A stretch of 64,000 bases of DNA from Butyricimonas virosa (GTDB lineage: Bacteria > Bacteroidota > Bacteroidia > Bacteroidales > Marinifilaceae), in the NCBI RefSeq assembly GCF_025148635.1, contig NZ_CP102269.1:4216001-4280000 (forward strand). The letters are read 5' to 3'. The translations under genes were made by a program, and so were the position numbers. Positions 1 through 9,400 of the stretch are shown in pieces (position 1 is the first letter of the stretch; each line of letters starts with the position of its first letter). Below the pieces are notes generated by a model. That model saw only the letters and a program-made list of their open reading frames with translations, was not told the DNA's origin and ran no database searches.

Positions 1-1
1 A

Positions 2-490
2 ATCATCACAACGGTCGGTAATGTAGTGAGTGGTTCCGCACGAGCCAAAGAAACTCTGGAGTGGCTATCATCAGACATTTTCGGCAAAGTAGTACAGTTG
101 AAGAAAGGCGTGACTATAGACAGGGATAAGACATCCATAAATCTCAATGAAAACATGGACAGCCTTGTTCCTGCGTCCAAAATTTCAGATATGCCAACCG
201 GCTGGATCTGCGGCCAAACTGCAAGAGACTTTGTGAAAACCAAGACAGGTACAGGCGGCTCGATGAACATTCAGGAAAGCGAGGAATTCAAGACCTCGAA
301 ATTTTTCTGTAAGACAGACTTTAATATGGAGGAAATCAAAAAGGAAGAAGCCGGCTATGTTCCTCTCCCTAAGTTTTATACTTTCAAATCAAGAGACGAG
401 CGGGAACGCATACTCTACAAGAACTTTGTTCAAGTGGGAGAAGATGTCAAGGCTATGATTAAGGAGATTCAGCAGTATAAGGTCAAATAA
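2..490 (+). CDS. VirD4/TraG-family conjugative coupling protein, C-terminal fragment
   Basis: The reading frame is open from the window edge, so this is only the last 162 residues of a longer gene. The segment VVSGSARAKETLEWLSSDIF, followed by a stretch about an aspartate-led loop and target conditions (DMPTGWICGQTA), is typical of the C-terminal part of Bacteroidales type IV coupling ATPases (TraG/VirD4, TraM-recognition region). Such proteins dock the relaxase-DNA complex at the secretion channel in the inner membrane. The Walker motifs would lie upstream, outside the window. An internal GTG at 26 is not a credible start because the frame continues upstream. Its position next to the defence island suggests the island was inserted behind transfer genes. 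The family call is by pattern recognition only. Confidence 0.7.
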   Translation: MITTVGNVVSGSARAKETLEWLSSDIFGKVVQLKKGVTIDRDKTSINLNENMDSLVPASKISDMPTGWICGQTARDFVKTKTGTGGSMNIQESEEFKTSKFFCKTDFNMEEIKKEEAGYVPLPKFYTFKSRDERERILYKNFVQVGEDVKAMIKEIQQYKVK

Positions 491-546
491 AGCATTTAAC
501 ACTACAATTTAGTCTCTGAATTTACTAATATCTGCTATGAAAATTA

Positions 547-554
547 TAATTTTG
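547..554 (+). promoter_or_regulatory. Putative Bacteroidetes -7 element (TAATTTTG)
   Basis: TAATTTTG fits the Bacteroidetes -7 consensus TAnnTTTG and lies 20 bases before the ATG at 575. No clear -33 TTTG is seen. It would separate the GHKL gene from the preceding transfer gene. Confidence 0.4.
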
Positions 555-574
555 CATAAGAAAAGAATTGTTAT

Positions 575-2572
575 ATGAGAGTACTCACAGCTGATATTAA
601 CGGAATTATACGCGAATTAAGTTTGAATGAAAACGACATCTTAATTCCATTATTTGAGTGTGTAGTTAATGCTATTCAAGCAATAGATGAATGTAATGAT
701 AGAACTCAAGGATATATTGATATTAATATAACACGCGACGAGACACAGACGGAATTATTTGAACAATATTCAACATACCCTTTACAAACGATAACAGTCG
801 TGGATAATGGTATCGGTTTTACAGATGAAAATATTGAAAGTTATACTAGAGCTTATTCCTCAAAAAAGCAAAAATTAGGAGGAAAAGGGATTGGCCGTTT
901 TGCGATGTTGTCATTTTTTGAAAATATTGATATTGATAGTACTACTCAAATTTCAGGTGGATTCAGACGAAAAAAACTTCATTTAGATAGAGAAAATGGA
1001 TTTACGGAAGAACTTGCTGAAACCAAACTTAAAGAAAGGAGAACTTCCGTCTGTTTATCATCTTTGCTGCCAAAATTTCAAAAAGCATCATCTAAATATC
1101 AGCAAGAGGTGATGGCAGATGCCGTATTGAACCATTGCTTATTATATTTTATTAATGGGATTGCGCCTAAAATAAGAATAATTGAAAAAGACAATGTAAT
1201 CGACCTGAAAAACCAATTCTCTCCTAAAGACTATATTATAGATGAAAAAAACATTAGCCATAAAGGACACACATTCAAATTGTCTTTTATAAAGTCTGAA
1301 AAAAAATATCATTCCATTTGTTTATGTGCCAATAATAGAAAGGTTAAAGGGAAAAAAGTAACCTCCATCCTTCCGATTTTTAGCTCTCCTATCAAATGGA
1401 ATAACGTAGATACATATTTTGATTTATTTGTAATTTCAGAATATTTAGATGATAAAGTTAATTCTTCGAGAACTGACTTTCGCTTTCCTAAAGAACAAAA
1501 AGAAGATGAAATACCAGACATCATCGAAAATGAGATTACTGAAAAAGAATTATATCATTTGATTCTTGATTCTATTCAAAAAAATTTTGCGAGCGAAATT
1601 GATGAACGAAGAAATATTACAAAAAATAAAGTCAATAATTATCTAGCAACAGACAAGGGACTTGGCTACCGATGCCTCAGTCTTCAAGCTTCTTTTTTCG
1701 ACAATGTGCCTGATGATATTTCAGATACAAAATTAGATGAACTACTACATGAAGAAGAATACAAGCAATCAAAAATTGTCAAGTCAAAATTAGACAAATT
1801 AAGTAATCGAGATTATACATCAAAAGATGATTATCAAAAATTGCTCAAAGAATATGTGGCATTATCAACAGATTTCGGTAGAAATGAACTGGCTAAATAT
1901 GTCGCACACCGAAAAACAATCATTGATTTATTAGACAAGTACCTTCAATGGTGTGATAATGAGAAGAATTATGAACAGGAACAGGCCCTTCATAACATTA
2001 TTTATACAATGGGCGGTTCTAGTGATACAATTGAGTACGACAAGAACAATCTTTGGCTACTTGATGATAGATTAGTTTTTCATAGATACATATATAGTGA
2101 CAAACAAATACGATTACATGCACCAGTAGAAGGTATTGCAGAATCACAGAAAGAAACGGATATTGCCATATATGATACTTCATATGTTTATGGAGAAAAA
2201 GATGATTATCAAACAGTAAACTCCGTAGTGATTTTTGAGCTAAAAAGGCCCAATAGAGATATTACCTATGATGAATTTTCTAAACAAATGTTGGATCAAA
2301 TTTGTGGCATTGAAGAAGGCAAGACCACGGATTATAATGGCAAGCACATCGCATTAAGGGATCACACTCCAATCACATTTTATTATGTATGTGATGTTAA
2401 TGCGTTTGAAGGATTGAAAAATCGTGCTCTAAAGGATGGCTACAAGCTCACTCCTTATAATTCTCTTTTTAGATTAGTAGATAATTGTCATCAAGAAATA
2501 TTTACATATCAAACACTTCTCATTAATGCGAGAAGGCGAAATATGATTTTCTTTAAGAAACTTGGACTTTAA
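575..2572 (+). CDS. GHKL-type ATPase with C-terminal PD-(D/E)XK-like nuclease domain
   Basis: This 665-aa protein begins with a GHKL (Hsp90/MutL/histidine-kinase) ATP-binding fold. The N-box asparagine is near residue 32 (ECVVNAIQA), the G1 box VVDNGIGF has its Asp at about 77, and the glycine lid GGKGIGRFA lies at about 102-110. The middle is charged and probably helical. Near the C-terminus, a D followed by VVIFELKRP (E555, K557) looks like the core of a PD-(D/E)XK nuclease. GHKL-nuclease fusions occur among phage-defence proteins, so an ATP-gated DNA-cleaving role is inferred. The gene has its own putative promoter and a strong terminator, so it is a separate unit beside the methyltransferase operon. 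I cannot assign it to a specific MADS component (MAD3/MAD4). Confidence 0.65.
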   Translation: MRVLTADINGIIRELSLNENDILIPLFECVVNAIQAIDECNDRTQGYIDINITRDETQTELFEQYSTYPLQTITVVDNGIGFTDENIESYTRAYSSKKQKLGGKGIGRFAMLSFFENIDIDSTTQISGGFRRKKLHLDRENGFTEELAETKLKERRTSVCLSSLLPKFQKASSKYQQEVMADAVLNHCLLYFINGIAPKIRIIEKDNVIDLKNQFSPKDYIIDEKNISHKGHTFKLSFIKSEKKYHSICLCANNRKVKGKKVTSILPIFSSPIKWNNVDTYFDLFVISEYLDDKVNSSRTDFRFPKEQKEDEIPDIIENEITEKELYHLILDSIQKNFASEIDERRNITKNKVNNYLATDKGLGYRCLSLQASFFDNVPDDISDTKLDELLHEEEYKQSKIVKSKLDKLSNRDYTSKDDYQKLLKEYVALSTDFGRNELAKYVAHRKTIIDLLDKYLQWCDNEKNYEQEQALHNIIYTMGGSSDTIEYDKNNLWLLDDRLVFHRYIYSDKQIRLHAPVEGIAESQKETDIAIYDTSYVYGEKDDYQTVNSVVIFELKRPNRDITYDEFSKQMLDQICGIEEGKTTDYNGKHIALRDHTPITFYYVCDVNAFEGLKNRALKDGYKLTPYNSLFRLVDNCHQEIFTYQTLLINARRRNMIFFKKLGL

Positions 2573-2597
2573 GCTATAATAAAGGACTTTAAGCAGT

Positions 2598-2625
2598 AAA
2601 GTGAGGCGTTTGCCTCACTTTTTTT
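2598..2625 (+). terminator. Rho-independent terminator
   Basis: A perfect 10-bp stem (AAAGTGAGGC / GCCTCACTTT) with the loop GTTT runs into a T tract. It ends the GHKL gene and isolates it from the downstream operon. Confidence 0.9.
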
Positions 2626-2734
2626 ATACTCAAAAGTCCCTTTAGATATTTGAACGTAATTGACTTCAATAACATTTTATTGTTTTTAAAGTTATATTAT
2701 TTCTAAATCAGAAATGAATTAGCAAAAAAATCAT

Positions 2735-2742
2735 TACCTTTG
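2735..2742 (+). promoter_or_regulatory. Bacteroidetes -7 promoter element (TACCTTTG)
   Basis: TACCTTTG is an exact match to TAnnTTTG. It lies 21 bases before the regulator ATG at 2763. This is the best visible promoter for the modification/kinase operon. Confidence 0.7.
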
Positions 2743-2762
2743 CATTTGATAATCATTGCGTT

Positions 2763-2975
2763 ATGAAAAACAAAGATCTGAATCGATTAAAAGTGGTGCT
2801 TGCGGAGAAGAAACGAACGAATAAGTGGCTTGCAGAACAACTCGGGAAAGACCCAGCTACTGTTTCAAAATGGTGTACAAACTCAGCACAGCCCAACTTG
2901 GAGAATCTCATGGAGATTGCAAAATGTTTAGAAGTAGATGTTAATGAACTTCTAAGAATGGACCAACATGGATGA
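2763..2975 (+). CDS. XRE/Cro-type HTH transcriptional regulator (MAD1-like)
   Basis: This 70-aa protein is almost entirely one XRE/Cro helix-turn-helix. WLAEQLGKDPATVSKWC (about residues 19-35) gives the recognition helix, and NLENLMEIAKCLEVDVNELL the usual C-terminal helices. Small XRE proteins of this kind often control restriction-modification operons by delaying toxic functions until DNA is methylated. It stands directly before the methyltransferase gene (64-bp gap) behind the TACCTTTG promoter. In the MADS system, as I recall it, the first gene (MAD1) is also an HTH protein. DNA-binding is confident; the regulatory target is inferred from position. Confidence 0.8.
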   Translation: MKNKDLNRLKVVLAEKKRTNKWLAEQLGKDPATVSKWCTNSAQPNLENLMEIAKCLEVDVNELLRMDQHG

Positions 2976-3039
2976 TCAATAATTCATCCGAATTCAAAAG
3001 AACATAGTACTTTTACTAATTTGAAAAGAAATAACCAAT

Positions 3040-5052
3040 ATGGCTGAAGAGATAAAAGATGAGATAGTTCTGAACGATGATGAACTGATCTGCGTCCTAA
3101 CTGGGAACAAGAAAAAGGCAAATGCTAAGGAACTGATGCTTCAATCAGTAATCCTTCAAATGAATGAAGAATATGGATTTGAAATGTCTGACATGAAACG
3201 AGATTTTACGTTTTCTTTCCAAGACGAAGAAGATAAACGTAAACGTGTCACTGTTGATCTTGGTATATTCCGTGCAGGTGCTACCAAAGAACCTGAAAAT
3301 CTTGAACGCATTTGTATTGTTTGCGACACTAAAGTGAAAGCTGCTGATTCCAAGAAAGGTGTTGAAAGCACATTGAATTATGCCCTACGTGCATCTTCCT
3401 GTGATTTCGGATTATGGACTAATGGTGATGAACTTCATTTCAGTCAAAGAATAGAAGATGCTGTCGGCAATGAGAAGATTGTCGATATTGCAGATTTTCC
3501 AGGAGTCGATGAATCCATTGAAGATATGGAACGTAGAGGAGACCGTTCTCAGCCTCGTAAACCTGCAAACGATTCGTTAATCAGAACATTCAAACGTTGC
3601 CATGATTATATCTACGGAAATGAAGGAAGAAAGAAAGATGCCTTTTGGGAACTTCTAAATCTCATCTTCTGTAAGATTTATGATGAGAAGCGCAGATACC
3701 TCTGTGCAGAACGCAATGAATCGTATCATCGTCAATTTTGGGTCGGTGTAAAGGAAAGGAATACCATTGAAGGTCAAAAGGCTGTGGCAAAGCGTATAAA
3801 ATCTATCTTTGAACAGTTGAAAACCGATGCAATATTTAAGGAGGTATTTGCTGGAAATGAACAGATTTCATTATCTGATTATGGAGTAGCTTATGTTGCG
3901 TCTGAAATCGCAAAATACTCCTTTTTGGATGCTACAGTTGATGTCAAGGGTACTGCATATGAGACAATTGTTAGCAACACGCTAAAACAAGAGGCAGGTC
4001 AGTTCTTTACTCCTCGAAACGTAATAAAGTGTATGGTGGAGATTATTAATCCTACAATTAATTCTCGTGTACTTGATCCTGCATGTGGGTCTGGAGGGTT
4101 CATTGTTATGGTACTTGATCATGTCCGCAAACAGATAACCAAGAATATGTTTCCAGAATTAGATGGTGCATTACTTGAAGCAAAGGCTAATTCTGATACA
4201 GTAAATGCAAAAGTCAAGGAGTATGCTGAGAATATGATTTTTGGGTTTGATTTCGATCCAGACTTAAAGAAAGCAGCTAAAATGAATATGGTAATGGCTG
4301 GTGACGGTCATTCAAATATATATAATATTAATTCACTTGAATATCCTAATGGCACTCTTCCTGATATAGATAGAGTCAGTGAATCTGTCGCTAATAGTGT
4401 AAAACACAAAGGCGATATAAAAGATTGTGATAGCGCTTACTCATTAGAAAATGCGATGGGCAAATTTGATTGTATTTTCACAAATCCTCCATTTGGCTCT
4501 AAAGTCGAGGTTGCTTCTACTATATCAGAGAATTATGAACTGAAAGCTTTCACTGCGCCTGAAGTTCTATTCATTGAACAGTGCTACAATTTCTTGAAAC
4601 CAGGAGGGAAAATGGGAATAGTATTGCCGGACGGAATACTTGGCAATCCGAATACTGAGCCTGTCCGTAAGTGGATATTGGAGCACTTCAAACTATTAGC
4701 AAGCATTGACTTGCCAGTGGAGACATTCCTTCCACAGGTCGGAGTTCAAGCGTCATTACTGTTCCTTCAAAAAAAGACTGCTATGGAACGCTTAGTTGAC
4801 CCCAATAGTGAAATGTATGATGTATTTATGGCTATTGCAGAAAAGGTTGGAAAAGATAGAAGGGGCAATGTCATTTATGAGAAAGATGATGATGGAGCTG
4901 AAATTCTTTTTGTAGAAAAGAAAGAATGGGCAAGTTATAACCATAATGGAGAACTTATCGCACGTCACCGTACTGAACGTGTAAAGCATGTAGATGACGA
5001 TTTACCTAAGATAAGTTCAGCCTATAAAAAGTTTTTGGAGGGGTCAAGATGA
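3040..5052 (+). CDS. hsdM: Type I-like N6-adenine DNA methyltransferase with nuclease-like N-terminus (MAD2-like)
   Basis: In this 670-aa protein residues ~190-600 are an N6-adenine methyltransferase of the HsdM class: QFFTPR at about 321, SAM-binding motif I DPACGSGGF at about 346, and catalytic motif IV NPPFG at about 482. The first ~150 residues resemble the HsdR N-terminal/PD-(D/E)XK fold (VTVDLGIFR, then VCDTKVKA, then a G-W-T-N-G segment). This is unusual, as standard HsdM is about 500 aa with a helical N-terminus. It pairs with the HsdS gene by a 4-base ATGA overlap. No HsdR translocase is present nearby, so this is not a standard type I system. It fits the MADS methyltransferase (MAD2) by context. 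Methylation of host DNA as a self-mark is inferred from the family. Confidence 0.88.
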   Translation: MAEEIKDEIVLNDDELICVLTGNKKKANAKELMLQSVILQMNEEYGFEMSDMKRDFTFSFQDEEDKRKRVTVDLGIFRAGATKEPENLERICIVCDTKVKAADSKKGVESTLNYALRASSCDFGLWTNGDELHFSQRIEDAVGNEKIVDIADFPGVDESIEDMERRGDRSQPRKPANDSLIRTFKRCHDYIYGNEGRKKDAFWELLNLIFCKIYDEKRRYLCAERNESYHRQFWVGVKERNTIEGQKAVAKRIKSIFEQLKTDAIFKEVFAGNEQISLSDYGVAYVASEIAKYSFLDATVDVKGTAYETIVSNTLKQEAGQFFTPRNVIKCMVEIINPTINSRVLDPACGSGGFIVMVLDHVRKQITKNMFPELDGALLEAKANSDTVNAKVKEYAENMIFGFDFDPDLKKAAKMNMVMAGDGHSNIYNINSLEYPNGTLPDIDRVSESVANSVKHKGDIKDCDSAYSLENAMGKFDCIFTNPPFGSKVEVASTISENYELKAFTAPEVLFIEQCYNFLKPGGKMGIVLPDGILGNPNTEPVRKWILEHFKLLASIDLPVETFLPQVGVQASLLFLQKKTAMERLVDPNSEMYDVFMAIAEKVGKDRRGNVIYEKDDDGAEILFVEKKEWASYNHNGELIARHRTERVKHVDDDLPKISSAYKKFLEGSR

Positions 5053-6404
5053 AGACATTAGCCATAAATAGTAAACTTATCAATAAAGGACGTTTTCGCC
5101 TCGACGGTGGTTTCTATTTAAATATTCACTCTTTTTTAAGTTTGTATTTAGAAGCTAACGAAGAACATTGTGTCAAGCTTGAAGAAATAGCAGATGTAAT
5201 GAATCCACCTGTATTCAAACGGCAATTCTGTTCAATTAAAGGTAATGCCGTAGAGTACTTTCAGAGTTCAGACGTTAGTCTAGCAAGTAATAATAGTGAA
5301 GTTTATATTTATAGACCACAAGCCGAGAAAATTGGAGCAATTGTCCACGAAGGGAATATACTTGTAACTGGATTTGGTTCTATAGGGAACGTGCGTCTTG
5401 TTTCTAAAAGTCAAAATAACGTTTGCTATGCAAACAATGTTGCAAGAATCTTTCCCAGAGGTTCGGTTAGAAGTGGATTCTTATATGCATTTTTAATGTC
5501 AAAATTTGGCAATGCACAATTAAATAAAAATGCATCTGGTTCAGTAGTGCGATATATAGAAGCTCCTGGAATAAGAAAGACACTAATTCCCAATCTCCCA
5601 GAAACATTACAGAAAAAGGTAGATGATTTAGTTCAAGAATCAACAAAACTAAGAGAAGACGCTTCTGATAAGTTAAAAGATGCACAAGAGCTTATTTTGA
5701 ATGAGTTACGCATTAATATATCAAAACGAAATTTTGGGAAGGTCTCTATTTCTAGCATAATACAGTCTCATAATAGTCGATTTGAGGCTAATTTCCATAT
5801 ATCTGAAGGTGCTGATATAGAAAGATACTTATGGTCACATTATAAATGTAAGCCTTTGGGAGATCTGTGCACAAGTATATCAAGACCAAATATATTCAAA
5901 AGATACTATGTTGATCATGGCATTACGTTTTTAGGTGGAGCGGACATATTTCTGGCTACGCCTAATAGCGATAAGCAGTTATCAAAAAAGAAAACTGAGA
6001 ATATAAATGATTTGTTAATCGAAGAAGGGACAATTTTACTCCCACGGTCCGGCACCATAGGCAATGTGGCATGGGCACATGCCGGACATGCTCAGAAGCT
6101 GGCTTCTGAGGATGTCATTCGGTTAAAACCGAATGACATCCTCAGAGGGGGGTATCTCTTCGCTTTTTTATCGACATCAATAGGACGCTCTTTGATTCAA
6201 AAGCATATTTTCGGATCGGTTATTCAGCATGTTGAACCACCTCATCTAAACTTAATACCAATACCTATTTTGGATGATAGAATTATTGCACATGCTCATG
6301 AAAATGTGATAACTTATAGTAAATGTATGGGAGAAGCCATCAAAAAAGAATCGCAAGCAATAGCCCTCGTTGAACAAGAAATAGAAAGCTGGAATAAAAA
6401 ATAA
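5049..6404 (+). CDS. hsdS: Type I restriction specificity subunit S (MAD5-like)
   Basis: This 451-aa protein has two target-recognition-domain halves separated by helical spacers. The first runs to about residue 190, followed by a charged coiled segment (VDDLVQESTKLREDASDKL). The second begins near residue 245, with repeat hallmarks such as LLPRSGTIGNVAW, GYLFAFL and SVIQHVEP, which echo VTGFGSIGNVRL, GFLYAFL and SVVRYIEAP in the first half. Each half would read one side of a bipartite target. The start overlaps the methyltransferase stop (ATGA), indicating translational coupling. It fits the specificity subunit of the MADS-like set. The recognised sequence cannot be read from the DNA. Confidence 0.87.
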   Translation: MKTLAINSKLINKGRFRLDGGFYLNIHSFLSLYLEANEEHCVKLEEIADVMNPPVFKRQFCSIKGNAVEYFQSSDVSLASNNSEVYIYRPQAEKIGAIVHEGNILVTGFGSIGNVRLVSKSQNNVCYANNVARIFPRGSVRSGFLYAFLMSKFGNAQLNKNASGSVVRYIEAPGIRKTLIPNLPETLQKKVDDLVQESTKLREDASDKLKDAQELILNELRINISKRNFGKVSISSIIQSHNSRFEANFHISEGADIERYLWSHYKCKPLGDLCTSISRPNIFKRYYVDHGITFLGGADIFLATPNSDKQLSKKKTENINDLLIEEGTILLPRSGTIGNVAWAHAGHAQKLASEDVIRLKPNDILRGGYLFAFLSTSIGRSLIQKHIFGSVIQHVEPPHLNLIPIPILDDRIIAHAHENVITYSKCMGEAIKKESQAIALVEQEIESWNKK

Positions 6405-6430
6405 AAGAAGAACTTAAAGTATAGATAAAT

Positions 6431-9400
6431 ATGGCAAAAATATATGTACCCAAATTTTCTGGAGGCCCTGTTAATGCAGGAGAAGAAAGACTCCTTAAGT
6501 TCTTGGAGCTAAAGCTACCTGATAATTACTATCTGGTTCCAAATGGAGAATATCCGAGTATGAATGCACAGGGTGCAGTTCAATATTGGGAATATGACTG
6601 TATAGTCATAGCTCCTCATGCTATCTATGCCATAGAGAATAAAGATTATAAAGGACGAATAGAAGCAAATGATACCTCGTGGTTTATAAATGATACAGAG
6701 AAGCCAAATCCGATAAAATCAGCTACATTCAAAAGCAAATTATTAGCTAGCTATCTAAAAAAGAAAGATCATCGTTTTGGTTTGGCCTGGGTTGATGCTA
6801 TTGTAACTCTTAGTTCTTTTGGACAAAACAAATCTGGTTTTGAAAGCGGTTCATATTGCGATAACAAAACATTCCTCTTGAATGAAGAACTTGTTGATTA
6901 TCTTATGGATTATAACCGCCTTCATAAGTCTGCAAATGCTATCAGCCATCTTCAATTGTCAATTATGGAATATCTTGTCGGTAGCAGTGAGTCCAAAAAG
7001 AAGAAAAAGACAGAGGTCTGCAATTATATTATTGATGAAATATTAGAAGCAAATGATGACTATGTAGAGTATTTGTGTCATAGCAAGTTTTTACAGGATA
7101 AAAAGCATAAAGTTCGTGATTATGCTCTTGATAAAGAGGGCTTGTCACCTATGCAACTCGATAGGCACAATAAGTTGGTGCATAACGCTGAGATGAGTGA
7201 AGAGTTATTACCGGCCTCTCCTCTTATCATCAAAAGCCGTTGCCAAACTAGTGAAGACGGGAATCACTACTATGTTATTACTGATTATCTGGAAGAACAT
7301 TCATTGCGCAGTGCTATGCAAAGGAATACTTTTACAGATAAAGATAAAGTTATGATTATCCTAGACTTGGGTAAAGCTCTTGTTTTGGCTCATGAAAATG
7401 GTATCATTCATCGTAATGTGTGTCCTGAGAATATCTATATTCAAGTTGATAGACATGCTGCTTTAGCCAATTTTGGCCTATCATATAATGTGCTGCATGA
7501 GCCTGACAAACAAAATATATCTTTAAGTATGGATGCGTTCGATCGTGATCCATATACATCAGAGGATGTACTCATTGGAGATTATTCACCGTCATCAGAT
7601 GTTTACTCTTTTGGCGTTATTGTCTATGAGCTTATGGTTGGCGAATTACCGTTCTCAAATTACTTGCAACTTAAAGCAAAGGGAGGCTCATTAACTGAAG
7701 ACATGATGCCGAGCAAACGAAACCCTAATGTAGATTCTTGGGTTGACATTGTATGTAGTAGAATTATAGTAGAAGATGCAAGCCATCGATGGTCTAATAT
7801 TGAGGAAATCTGTGACTATATTTTTGAAGAGGCTATTAAGAAGAAATACGGTCAACAGGAAAAACATCCTGAAGCCAAAGACTGGAGTGAATTGAAAAAT
7901 GGAGATATGATAACTCCTGAAATATCACTATACAAGGAGTTGGGTGAAGGTGGATTCTCAAAGGTTTTTCAAGCTATCCATACTCTTCAGCCTGGAGCAA
8001 TGTTTGCAGTCAAAATATTCAAGGAAGGAGTTAGTCCACAATCTACAATAGATGAATTTAACGCACTAAAGGATGTAAATCATCCGAATATTGTCCGTTT
8101 TAAATTCAATGGTACAACCTACGGTGGATTATTCTACACCTTAATGGAGTTCATCAACGGTAAGGATATAAGAGAATACTGCCTTGGAGATAAGTATTTT
8201 ACTCTTCCTATAATATATAAGTTTATTCATGAGATGGCTTCAGCTCTCGTGTATCTTCATGCCAGGAAACTCAGGCATCGTGACATCAAGCCTGAGAACA
8301 TTATCTTTGAGAAAAGTGGAAAGTTTGTTCTTATAGACTTCAATATCGCTACAAGTAATGTTCATGATCTTGACAAAGTTGGAACATGGCCGTATTTAGC
8401 CCCTGATTTAATGAATGGGCAGACTATGCAATGGGAAGATAGTGCAGATACATTTGCGTTGGGCATAACATTATATGAGTTATTGACACACAGCTATCCT
8501 TGGCCCGGCAAAAGAATACCTATTTTAGATAAGGTGCCAACAGATATTATGTCGTTAAATTCTTTAATAAGCCCAGACTTTGGAACATTCGTCATGAAGG
8601 CAATCAATACACGACATGAGAATCGCTTCAAGACAGCAAAAGAGATGTTGGAGTCTTTAGAGGCTATTGGAGAATCTGGAATAGCTAAGAAAACAGAAGT
8701 CGCTGTCCTTGACTATAACGGACAAGAGCTGCAAATAGTCGATTATATCAATAGCCTTTATAGCCAAAGCCAAGGAGGAAATGCTGGAACACGTGCAGGA
8801 TGGAAAGGCAATAACATATTGGATAAAGAGACATATACATATACAAAGTTAGATACCGACCTGCTTTCTGCAATTAAGGAAGGAAAATATCGTCTTCTGA
8901 TCATTACAGGAAATGCCGGTGATGGTAAAACGGCATTTATACGTCAGGTAGAACAATGTAGCGATGAAATTAAGTATTTTGACGACACTCATAATGGAGC
9001 TCGTATTCTCTTGAATGGGATTGTATATCAGACTAATTATGATGGTTCACAGGATGAAAAAAATATGAAGAACAGCGATGTTCTAACCGATTTTTTCAAA
9101 CCATTTGAAGGATTAAATGCCAATTTCAGTCAAGCACCAGAAGGCCGTATTATTGCCATCAATGAAGGTAGATTAATGGACTTTCTTGAAGGATCTCCTG
9201 AACATAAATTCCTCTATGATGCTATTGATGAATACTTTTATAAAGGTGGAATCGCCAAACTTCCTGATGGCGTAATGATTATCAATTTGAATCTACGTTC
9301 AGTAACAGCAAAGGACGATAATGGCAACTCATTACTACGTAAACAAATCAAGGCTTTGACGTCTCCTCATCTGTGGAGCAAATGCAGAACTTGCCCATTA

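Noticed and set aside
3040..6404. Classical type I restriction-modification system
   Set aside because: HsdM and HsdS are present, but no HsdR helicase-translocase gene was found, and the operon continues with kinase and HerA-like genes.
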